12,071 nt of DNA from Bog-1181 sp964565765 (GTDB taxonomy: Bacteria > Oederibacteriota > PGYV01 > Palsa-1178). The notes under the pieces are model-generated. The model had not been told where the DNA came from and did not search any database. It saw only the letters and a program-made list of their open reading frames with translations. The position numbers were made by a program, and so were the translations under genes. Of this stretch, positions 5,785 to 12,036 are shown piece by piece (the first letter of the stretch is position 1; each line of letters begins with the position of its first letter). Where the stretch lies: positions 1 to 12,071 of the forward strand of contig CAZMGF010000062.1 of assembly GCA_964565765.1 (NCBI GenBank), given 5' to 3'.

Positions 5785-5903
5785 GTAAAAAGTTAAAATT
5801 AATAACCAATAAGTGCAACTATTAAGTATTCAATTATATAACGCACGTTTTATTGTTTACTTTTCAATTGAACTTATTGGTTAGAACTTTTCACTTTTTA
5901 CTT
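5783..5903. repeat. Long imperfect inverted repeat between convergent genes
   Basis: Two 32-base arms, 5783-5814 and 5872-5903, match at 28 of 32 positions in inverted orientation, with a 57-base A+T-rich centre. The outer 11 bases (AAGTAAAAAGT) and the inner 12 bases (TAACCAATAAGT) are perfectly complementary. The left arm overlaps the end of lepB and the right arm contains the stop codon of the minus-strand acetyltransferase. No open frame lies inside. It may act as a two-way transcription terminator or be a member of a dispersed palindromic repeat family. Confidence 0.8.
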
Positions 5904-6689
5904 TCTCACAGCTGTAAGCTCCACATGGCTCGTATGTTTTATAAACCCCAGTTTTGTATAAACTTTTATTGCCGGCGTATTGTCCCCTCTTACATTCAGC
6001 CCGATTATTTTCACATCTTTCCACAGGTCGGCGCACAGGCTTGCCATAACGGATGTTGAATATCCCTTTCCCCGCTCATTTTCGGCTGTGACAACATTGC
6101 CGATGGCGGCCACGGAGAATTCTTTTGAATAAAGATGAACCCCTGCCATTGCCAGCAGAGAAGCGTTTTTCCTTATACAAAAATATTTCCCTGTGGCAAG
6201 CATTCCTTTATTGTAAAATGCTCCGGGATTAATCTCCCTTAAAAATTCCCCGACAGTCTCCGAATCGTTCACATTTATCCTGTATGTAAATTCCGGATAT
6301 TTAATGTTTCTTGAAAGGAATATATCGCCTGTAAGCTTCATTTTGTCGTAACTCACGGTTTTTTCAAAGCCGTATCTTTCTTTTATTACATCAACAAGGT
6401 TTGCCGATACAAGGCAGTACATTTCATCCGGAAGTTTTTCCATAATGGCTTTCAGCAGTTCAGCCGCCGCTTCGGGACGTGTGTCTTCCACAAGATAAAA
6501 AATATTTATATTTTTAGCCGTGTACATCATGGCAGAAGATAATATTTCACCGTTATCCTCCAATACAAACCATCTGGCAGCGGGAAAAAGCTTTTCCTGC
6601 AGGTCGCCGAGCTCGTATATATGCAGATATGGGTCCTTCATCAAAAAATCTTTAAGTTTTACTTTGTCTCTTGTCTCTTGTATATCCAT
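5898..6689 (-). CDS. GNAT-family acetyltransferase, two-domain
   Basis: A 263-residue protein whose C-terminal half is a GNAT acetyl-CoA-dependent acetyltransferase. The pyrophosphate-binding loop is ENERGKGYSTSVM (203-215), and NTPAIKVYTKLGF (237-249) is the conserved motif near the C-terminus, giving an FR47/RimI-like pattern. The N-terminal half (about 1-130) is also alpha/beta, with YGFEK (106-110) recalling the end of a second, degenerate GNAT fold; this resembles two-lobed GNATs. The ATG at 6689 follows AAAGGG; the GTG two codons upstream abuts the ribosome site and is rejected. It is the last gene of an operon, 15 bases after the thioesterase. The substrate is unknown; an acyl-CoA or small amine would fit its neighbours, but that is inference. 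Confidence 0.85.
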   Translation of the reverse strand: MDIQETRDKVKLKDFLMKDPYLHIYELGDLQEKLFPAARWFVLEDNGEILSSAMMYTAKNINIFYLVEDTRPEAAAELLKAIMEKLPDEMYCLVSANLVDVIKERYGFEKTVSYDKMKLTGDIFLSRNIKYPEFTYRINVNDSETVGEFLREINPGAFYNKGMLATGKYFCIRKNASLLAMAGVHLYSKEFSVAAIGNVVTAENERGKGYSTSVMASLCADLWKDVKIIGLNVRGDNTPAIKVYTKLGFIKHTSHVELTAVRK

Positions 6690-6704
6690 CTTCACCCTTT
6701 GCTA

Positions 6705-7445
6705 TTATTTAAAATAAAATTTCGCCCTGCTGGCATCCTTGCTGCTCCCATTTTTTATCACACTGCAGCATATTTCAAGGTCATTTGCCCGCACAATACC
6801 TGTCTTTACCACATCTCCGGCCCTTGTTTCATCTATAAAATTTATTATTCCTTTTTTTACCGTATGCTTCTCAAGATATTCCATACCGGCGGCGTCAAAC
6901 ATCCATTTCACATATTTTACATTGTTGACGTGCCTGTTAACATCCATATCGCTGTACTGGACGTTATACTCAGGCCCGTATGCCGGCGCTGTAAGCTGCT
7001 CGATTTTTTCAGCGTCGCGGCCAAGCGACGAAACGAAAGCCCGTGAAGGCCACTTTGAAGCCAGTTCCGTAAGCCTTGCAATTTTATTATTCACAGTATC
7101 AAGCACGACCCATGTGGTTGTTCCCTTAGCCGCTTCTTTGCCGTCATTGCCGGTAATTACGAAATCCCTGAACGCATAGAACTTTTCAATTCCCCTTGAC
7201 CAGGTCTCAACTTCAATAATATCCTGCCACTTCGGGAGGTTTATAACCTCGACTTCAAGCCTTGTCATGAGCCATACCTGGCCGGATGGCAGGAGGTTTC
7301 CAAGGGCCTTTTCCACGTTTGTATAATGTCGCCATGCCATGTCCTGTATGTAATCGCAGAGCGCCGGAAATGAAGACCTTCCAAGCGCGTCCGACTCGTA
7401 CACTTTTATCTCATATTTCTGTTTCCATAATTCCGGCGCGTCCAC
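6705..7445 (-). CDS. Acyl-ACP thioesterase (FatA/FatB family)
   Basis: A 246-residue double-hotdog enzyme that hydrolyses fatty acyl-ACP to free fatty acid, ending chain elongation. The N-terminal hotdog starts at YEIKVYESDALGRSSFPALC (11-30). The C-terminal hotdog holds YSDMDVNRHVNNVKYVKW (164-181). Asp168, Asn170, His172 and Glu206 reproduce the relative spacing of the catalytic set proposed for plant FatB (D-N-H-E), while the neighbouring plant Cys is Thr207 here. WLMTRLEVEV and FRDF are other family landmarks. The GTG start at 7445 gives a standard N-terminus and lies about 9 bases after AAAGGGGA; the next Met (37) would remove a core strand. It starts 5 bases after the AMMECR1-like gene, so the two are co-transcribed. 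Confidence 0.93.
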   Translation of the reverse strand: MDAPELWKQKYEIKVYESDALGRSSFPALCDYIQDMAWRHYTNVEKALGNLLPSGQVWLMTRLEVEVINLPKWQDIIEVETWSRGIEKFYAFRDFVITGNDGKEAAKGTTTWVVLDTVNNKIARLTELASKWPSRAFVSSLGRDAEKIEQLTAPAYGPEYNVQYSDMDVNRHVNNVKYVKWMFDAAGMEYLEKHTVKKGIINFIDETRAGDVVKTGIVRANDLEICCSVIKNGSSKDASRAKFYFK

Positions 7446-7450
7446 AATAG

Positions 7451-8008
7451 TTATTCCCCTTTCGCTTTTTCACTGAAAACTTCCGCTTCAAAAACATATA
7501 TCTCTGTTTTCGGGTCCTTATACGCGTCAGGCTCGAGGCCGGCCTTGCCGGCGCAAAGATTGCGCATAAATTCTTCTTTTGACCATCCGGTTTCCACGGC
7601 CACCTGTGGTAAAAACACTCCGCCTGAGGCGCCGCGCCTTACTATTACACCATGCTTGCCGAGTATTATTTCATCCACAGATTTTACGCGCTTTTTGGGA
7701 GTAAGAACCGATATTTCAATATCAATCTCTTTGAGCTCTGATAACATTACAGGAGAAAACCTTGGGTCAGAGGAGCAGGCCTCGACAGCCATTTCCGTTA
7801 CTGTTATATATAACGGTTCGATACCCTCAATCATGCCGATGCACCCGCGCAGCCTGCCGTTGTTGTGTATGGTGACGAACGCCCCGCATTTTGAAAGCAG
7901 GAGTTCATCCGTGGGCTCATATTTATATATCATGGATTTTTCAACATATAGCTCAATAGTTTTCCTGGCAAGAATAAGTAATTCCCGCTTCTGGGATTCA
8001 GTAAGCAT
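7451..8008 (-). CDS. AMMECR1-family protein (AmmeMemoRadiSam system protein A-like)
   Basis: A 185-residue member of the AMMECR1 family, conserved from bacteria to humans and of unknown biochemical function. The hallmark LRGCIG is at residues 53-58. Other family features are the N-terminal LTESQKRELLILARKTIE, SSDPRFSPV and the ISVLTP strand. In many prokaryotes it is encoded with a MEMO-like protein and a radical SAM enzyme; neither is in this window. In-frame ATGs at 8044 and 8026 lack ribosome sites and fall at or upstream of the predicted -10, whereas the ATG at 8008 is preceded by a G-rich AGGGGGGAG and gives the usual family N-terminus. It heads an operon with the acyl-ACP thioesterase and a GNAT. 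A link to lipid or thioester metabolism is only suggested by context. Confidence 0.92.
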   Translation of the reverse strand: MLTESQKRELLILARKTIELYVEKSMIYKYEPTDELLLSKCGAFVTIHNNGRLRGCIGMIEGIEPLYITVTEMAVEACSSDPRFSPVMLSELKEIDIEISVLTPKKRVKSVDEIILGKHGVIVRRGASGGVFLPQVAVETGWSKEEFMRNLCAGKAGLEPDAYKDPKTEIYVFEAEVFSEKAKGE

Positions 8009-8030
8009 TGCTCCCCCCTGTTTAAGCATT

Positions 8031-8058
8031 TTAATAATGCCCATATTTCACTTGACAA
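8031..8058 (-). promoter_or_regulatory. Probable promoter of the AMMECR1-thioesterase-GNAT operon
   Basis: Minus-strand TTGTCA (8058-8053), 16-base spacer, TATTAA (8036-8031). The -35 uses the same bases as the tRNA promoter's -35 on the other strand. The predicted start near 8024 leaves a short leader containing the ribosome site of the ATG at 8008. Confidence 0.4.
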
Positions 8059-8079
8059 ATCCACCATTAAAAATATAAT
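8052..8079 (+). promoter_or_regulatory. Consensus promoter of the tRNA gene
   Basis: A perfect TTGACA (8052-8057) and a perfect TATAAT (8074-8079) are separated by 16 bases. The predicted start is near 8086, about 14 bases before the mature tRNA end, as expected for a strong tRNA promoter. Confidence 0.85.
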
Positions 8080-8099
8080 TGATATCTACCTAAAAGCGT

Positions 8100-8176
8100 G
8101 GGCCCTTAGCTCAGTCGGTTAGAGCAGCAGACTCATAATCTGTTGGCCGAAGGTTCAAGTCCTTCAGGGCCCACCA
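8100..8176 (+). tRNA. tRNA with CAU anticodon, probably tRNA-Ile2 (lysidine-modified)
   Basis: A complete 77-base cloverleaf: acceptor GGGCCCT pairing with AGGGCCC, D-stem GCTC/GAGC, anticodon stem GCAGA/TCTGT with loop CTCATAA, five-base variable loop, T-stem GAAGG/CCTTC with TTCAAGT, discriminator A and an encoded CCA. The anticodon CAT fits elongator Met or the minor Ile tRNA that TilS converts to read AUA. C4-G69 and C5-G68 pairs are present, as in known tRNA-Ile2, whereas E. coli elongator tRNA-Met has U4-A69 and A5-U68. The AGCTCAGT-GGTTAGAGCAG body also resembles bacterial tRNA-Ile(CAU). It is not the initiator type, because the 1-72 pair is G-C and the anticodon stem lacks three G-C pairs. 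Isotype confidence is about 0.7. Confidence 0.95.
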
Positions 8177-8178
8177 AA

Positions 8179-8197
8179 TTTTCAGCTCCGCTGAAAA
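8179..8197 (+). terminator. Hairpin after the tRNA gene
   Basis: Perfect 8-base stem TTTTCAGC (8179-8186) and GCTGAAAA (8190-8197) with loop TCC, two bases after the tRNA CCA. The following sequence CTTCTTT is only moderately T-rich, so it is a weak intrinsic terminator or a processing stop. It also lies just past the stop codon of the convergent metallo-hydrolase and could serve both genes. Confidence 0.6.
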
Positions 8198-8205
8198 CTT
8201 CTTTC

Positions 8206-8910
8206 CTATTTCTTGTTTTCCGCCTTCATTATTATAAACCTAACCTTTGATTTTGCAACTGTTGCTTCAACTTCCTTCGGGTCGCCTACTATTGTGCCGT
8301 AATGGGCGGGTATGGCAACAAGGGGCTTTATCATCTCTGCGCACTTTACGCATTCCGCCGCGTCCATTGTATATTTGCCGCCGCACGGAAGAATCGCCAC
8401 AGTAATGTCCTTAAGTTTTTTCATCTCGGGTATCATGTCCGTGTCGCCGGCGTTATATATCCGGATACCACCTCCCTCAATAATAAATCCGGTATAAAGC
8501 GCCTCTTTTGGATGATATGGCTTGTTAATGTTGTACATTGCCACGGCTTCAAATGTGAGTTTCCCTATTTTCTTTTTATCTCCCGGCCTGAAAACAACGG
8601 TCTTGTAACCAGCCAGTTTGTCGGCGACTATCTGCGGGCAGAAGATAACCGTGTCAGCCTGCTTTATCTTGTCTATATCGTTTTTTGACATATGGTCGTA
8701 ATGATCATGTGTAATCAGTATAATATCTGCGGGAACCGGATTTCTTATTTTCCACGGGTCGATATAAATGACCTTACCTTCAAGCGTTATCCTGAACGAG
8801 GCATGCTCTATCCAGGTTATGTCTTTGACGGCTTTATCGGCCTTGCTGAGCGCAAAAGCTGAGCAGTAAATAAAAGACAGAATAATGATTCCGTATAAAA
8901 TCTTACCCAT
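8206..8910 (-). CDS. Exported metallo-beta-lactamase-fold hydrolase (UlaG/UPF0173-like)
   Basis: A 234-residue MBL-fold protein with a signal peptide: MGKILYGIIILSFIYCSAFA, with likely cleavage after Ala20. It should therefore act outside the cytoplasm. The two-metal site is complete: THDHYDH gives His68, His70, Asp72 and His73; His133 is a candidate third-site ligand; Asp156 lies in NAGDTD and His203 in PAHYGT. The pattern follows UlaG/UPF0173-type proteins, which are usually cytoplasmic and include lactonases and phosphodiesterases; it is not a beta-lactamase by sequence. The ATG at 8910 follows GGAGGG; an upstream in-frame ATG at 8925 would sit before the ribosome site. The asmA-like gene ends 17 bases upstream, so both are probably one transcript. 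The substrate is unknown. Confidence 0.88.
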   Translation of the reverse strand: MGKILYGIIILSFIYCSAFALSKADKAVKDITWIEHASFRITLEGKVIYIDPWKIRNPVPADIILITHDHYDHMSKNDIDKIKQADTVIFCPQIVADKLAGYKTVVFRPGDKKKIGKLTFEAVAMYNINKPYHPKEALYTGFIIEGGGIRIYNAGDTDMIPEMKKLKDITVAILPCGGKYTMDAAECVKCAEMIKPLVAIPAHYGTIVGDPKEVEATVAKSKVRFIIMKAENKK

Positions 8911-8927
8911 TTGTCCCTCCTGCATTG

Positions 8928-10772
8928 TTAGTTGAAAATACCCTGGAGCAGCTTTTTGGCGGCATCTTCAAGCCCGCCTTCACGCAGTTTTTTCCCCAGG
9001 TTCCTTTTAATATTCTCAATCATTCTCGGCTGTTTCAGGTCGTATTTTTGCGCCTTAATTGTATTATAGACCCTGGCGTCAACAGGCAGCCAGCCGTCGC
9101 TGTTGTATGCGTATGAAGCGTCTTTAATATTCAGAAGGGTTAAAAACCCGGCTCCTATTTTAGAGGCCACCCTTGGATTAAAATCCATCTGCGCCTTAAA
9201 GTCTACCGCGCTGTCAACCGTGGTATATCCACTGCCGGCTAGTTTAATATCACCTGATTTTCCGTCGGGGCCGCTTTGCATTTTAAGGTCATCTGTGGAA
9301 ATTTTACCCCCTGACATTGAAAAATGGCCGGATAAGATATCAAATACCAGGTCGTTTTTCAGGGAGTCAATTCCGAGAGCTGTTCCCAAATTTTTTGCCA
9401 TTTCAAGCGAAGAGAGTTTCCCGTCTGTAACAGCGCAGTAACCGCCTCCCCTGATTGTATGGGGAACATCTGAAAATGTATTTCCGAAAAATGAACAGTT
9501 CATGTTAAGTGTTCCGTAAACTTTCTGTTTTATCTCATCAAACAGTGTTTTTCCGTTTGTGCCGGCTTCAGGTATAAATACGGAAAGATCTCCCACAAAA
9601 CCGTGGATGTCGCTGTTCTTTACGGCCATACCGGCATTATATTTTTTTTTCACGGTATCGGCCAGGAGATTAAAATTAACAACCCCTCCGTACGCGTTTA
9701 TAACCGCTTCACATGAAAGCACTCCGCCTGAAAATTTTATTCCGGCGCCGAGGTTTTCCACTGTTTTTCTGCCGCTGCCATCCTGATGTTCCCTGTTAAT
9801 ATTAACCCTGTCTTTAATTATAAGCTGATTTCCTTTAAAATTGAATTCCATGTTGTTCACGGCAGCCGCGTCAAAATTTATTCCCTTAAATGAACCTTCA
9901 GGAAGCGAAGCGAGTACTTTTTTAACGGCGGCCGACGTGGAAATATTGCCGCTTATATCGCCGCCGGTGCCGGCGCTGATTTTTCCGGTTGAAAAGGTTC
10001 CCGCCGCTGTGAGGCTTTCAATATTAATTACCGCGGACATTGCTGCCAGATCTGTTTTTACAGAGGCCTTAAGAGATACGGGGATGATGAGCCTGCCTGA
10101 AACCGCCGAAAAATCCATGGCCACTTTTGCAGGCTTTACAGCGCTCATTATGATATCTTCAATGGACAGGTTAAAATTATTGACGGCGAAACCGGACGCT
10201 TTTTTCCCCGAATAATCAGCGTAAGCAAATTTTCCGTTTTTTACTGAAATTCCCGTGGCGATAATTGTTTTTATAAATGGTTTTTTAGCTTTACCCGCGG
10301 AAGGCTCCCCGGCAGCCGCAATTTCCGCTTTTACAGGCGCCGAAGCCGCGGCCGGAATTTCTTTTTTTGCGGCCTTGCCTGCCATAATGGATGAAAAATT
10401 AAACGCGCCGCTTTTTTCCTTTATGATTTCGCAATACGGGGAATCAAGCTCAATTTTATCAATTACAAGGTTGCCGCTTAATATGGCGGGCAGATTGTAG
10501 CTTAAAATGACGCTGTTGTCCCTTATAAACTCCCTTTTGCCATAGCCTTCCGGCTCCATAATGGAAACGTTGCCAAGCTCAATTCCCCTGAATATATTAT
10601 ATTTCAATGCGCCTATATTTACTTCTCTTCCTGTTGAGGCGGATACTCTCTTTATCAACGCGGCTTTTAACTCATCAGCGGGCACAAAAAGCGGCACGGC
10701 CGCTATCAGGCAGACAATAACAGCTGTTATAGACGCTATAACAACTGCTGAAATTATCAAAAAACGCTTCAT
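8928..10772 (-). CDS. AsmA-family envelope protein
   Basis: A 614-residue AsmA-family protein, part of the larger AsmA-like group implicated in outer-membrane assembly and glycerophospholipid transport between membranes. One N-terminal transmembrane helix (about 4-30, FLIISAVVIASITAVIVCLI) anchors a large periplasmic region. The N-terminal domain has ALIKRVSASTGREVNIGALK (38-57) and SGAFNFSSIM (121-130), both typical. Residues 131-165 are an Ala/Lys/Pro-rich low-complexity linker. The C-terminal domain contains RGGGYCAVTDGKLSSLEMAK and LVFDILSGHFSMSGGKIST, the conserved AsmA C-terminal pattern. The start is the ATG at 10772, after GGAGG; four more in-frame codons upstream overlap that site. 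It is separated from recA by a strong terminator and followed by the exported MBL-fold gene. Which lipid or outer-membrane protein it serves is unknown. Confidence 0.9.
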   Translation of the reverse strand: MKRFLIISAVVIASITAVIVCLIAAVPLFVPADELKAALIKRVSASTGREVNIGALKYNIFRGIELGNVSIMEPEGYGKREFIRDNSVILSYNLPAILSGNLVIDKIELDSPYCEIIKEKSGAFNFSSIMAGKAAKKEIPAAASAPVKAEIAAAGEPSAGKAKKPFIKTIIATGISVKNGKFAYADYSGKKASGFAVNNFNLSIEDIIMSAVKPAKVAMDFSAVSGRLIIPVSLKASVKTDLAAMSAVINIESLTAAGTFSTGKISAGTGGDISGNISTSAAVKKVLASLPEGSFKGINFDAAAVNNMEFNFKGNQLIIKDRVNINREHQDGSGRKTVENLGAGIKFSGGVLSCEAVINAYGGVVNFNLLADTVKKKYNAGMAVKNSDIHGFVGDLSVFIPEAGTNGKTLFDEIKQKVYGTLNMNCSFFGNTFSDVPHTIRGGGYCAVTDGKLSSLEMAKNLGTALGIDSLKNDLVFDILSGHFSMSGGKISTDDLKMQSGPDGKSGDIKLAGSGYTTVDSAVDFKAQMDFNPRVASKIGAGFLTLLNIKDASYAYNSDGWLPVDARVYNTIKAQKYDLKQPRMIENIKRNLGKKLREGGLEDAAKKLLQGIFN

Positions 10773-10813
10773 TAAAACCTCCATGAAGTATCATGCGTAT
10801 ATTTACCTACGAT

Positions 10814-10842
10814 TTTATAACAAATTTCTGTTAAAAGCAAAA
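10814..10842 (-). promoter_or_regulatory. Probable promoter of the asmA-MBL operon
   Basis: On the minus strand TG-T-TATAAA, with TATAAA at 10819-10814, forms an extended -10 box; the -35 region, T-rich and shared with the recA terminator tail, is weak. Transcription would begin near 10807, leaving about 35 bases before the ATG at 10772. Confidence 0.4.
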
Positions 10843-10868
10843 AAAAAGGCCGGCTTTTTCAGCCGGCC
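10839..10868 (-). terminator. Intrinsic terminator of recA
   Basis: Stem GGCCGGC (10868-10862), loop TGAAAAA, stem GCCGGCC (10854-10848), then nine T residues on the minus strand. It lies 19 bases after the recA stop codon and separates recA from the asmA operon. Confidence 0.95.
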
Positions 10869-10887
10869 CTTTGATATATAAGGATAT

Positions 10888-12036
10888 CTATTTCTTCTTT
10901 GGCCCCTTCTTTGCCGTATCTTTTACAGCGTCTTTTGGTTCTTCCTTTACTGTTTCTTTAGCTGTTTCCGGTGTTTCAGCCATATCCTCGTCCTCTTCCG
11001 GCATTTCTCCCGGATCCTCCGGTTCATTAACTGGCTTTACCGCCCCTGATTCCTTAAGGAAATAATTTTCCCTTGTCTTGCTGTCTATTTCCTGCGCTAT
11101 CTTGGGATTTTCCGTAAGGTATGTAATAGCGGATTCCCTGCCCTGTCCGATTTTTATTCCCTTATATATGTACCATGTCCCTGATTTTTCAATGACGCCG
11201 TTGTCCACTGCCACGTCAAGCATGGCAGTCTCGGCGACTATGCCCTTGCCGAATATTATCTCAAATATGGCTTCCCTGAAAGGCGGTGCAACCTTATTTT
11301 TTACGATCTTTCCCTTTACCCTGTTGCCGACAACAACTTCCCCTTTTTTGATAGCCTCGACCCTGCGAATATCTATCCTGACTGAGGAGTAAAATTTGAG
11401 GGCCCTGCCGCCGGGCGTCGTCTCGGGGCTGCCGAACATGACCCCGATTTTTTCCCTGATCTGGTTTATAAAAATTACTATTGTTTTTGACTTGCTAATA
11501 ATGGCGGTAAGTTTCCTCATCGCCTGCGACATGAGCCTTGCCTGGAGCCCCATGTGGGAGTCTCCCATGTCTCCCTCTATCTCGGCCTTCGGCACCAGCG
11601 CTGCCACAGAATCAACAACTATAACATCCACCGCTCCGGAACGCACAAGCGTCTCGACTATATCAAGGGCCTGCTCGCCCGTATCCGGCTGTGATATCAA
11701 AAGATTATCCACGTCTATGCCGACCTTTTTTGAATACTCAACATCCATGGCGTTCTCGGCGTCAACATACGCGGCGGTCCCGCCGTTCTGCTGGCATTTC
11801 GCTACTATCGACATGGCAAGGGTTGACTTTCCCGATGATTCCGGCCCGAATATTTCCACTATCCTGCCGCGCGGTATTCCGCCTCCCAGCGCAAGGTCGA
11901 GTGAAAGCGCGCCGGTTGTTATGGTGTCCAGTTTTGTAACCATGGATTTGCCAAGCTTCATGATGGACCCCTTCCCGAATTGCTTTTCTATCTGTGATAT
12001 GGCAAGTTCAAGTGCTTTTTTCCTGTCATCGCTCAT
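10888..12036 (-). CDS. recA: Recombinase RecA with a long charged C-terminal tail
   Basis: A 382-residue RecA, the ATP-dependent strand-exchange protein of homologous recombination and the co-protease that triggers LexA cleavage. Walker A is GPESSGKS (64-71), Walker B VIVVDSVAAL (138-147), loop L1 lies around EIEGDMGDSHMGLQAR (152-167), and loop L2 spans about 191-213 with NQIREKIGVMFGSPETTPGG. Glu94 is the catalytic glutamate, but the next residue is Asn (DAENAMD) where most RecA proteins have His (DAEHALD). The core ends near residue 330. Residues 331-382 form a tail that begins very acidic and ends Lys/Ala-rich (DTAKKGPKKK), longer than in E. coli. The ATG follows AAAGGGGC, and an in-frame TAA upstream excludes a longer start. 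Confidence 0.98.
   Translation of the reverse strand: MSDDRKKALELAISQIEKQFGKGSIMKLGKSMVTKLDTITTGALSLDLALGGGIPRGRIVEIFGPESSGKSTLAMSIVAKCQQNGGTAAYVDAENAMDVEYSKKVGIDVDNLLISQPDTGEQALDIVETLVRSGAVDVIVVDSVAALVPKAEIEGDMGDSHMGLQARLMSQAMRKLTAIISKSKTIVIFINQIREKIGVMFGSPETTPGGRALKFYSSVRIDIRRVEAIKKGEVVVGNRVKGKIVKNKVAPPFREAIFEIIFGKGIVAETAMLDVAVDNGVIEKSGTWYIYKGIKIGQGRESAITYLTENPKIAQEIDSKTRENYFLKESGAVKPVNEPEDPGEMPEEDEDMAETPETAKETVKEEPKDAVKDTAKKGPKKK

Noticed and set aside
7545..8078. Plus-strand ORF of 177 codons
   Set aside because: It is antisense to the AMMECR1 gene, which has the LRGCIG motif. The antisense product is Ser/Ile/Pro-rich with no motif, as expected for a shadow frame.
9103..10500. Series of plus-strand ORFs of 75-124 codons
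   Set aside because: They all mirror the asmA-like gene and vary in frame. They have no ribosome sites and arise from its Ala/Gly/Lys-rich codons.
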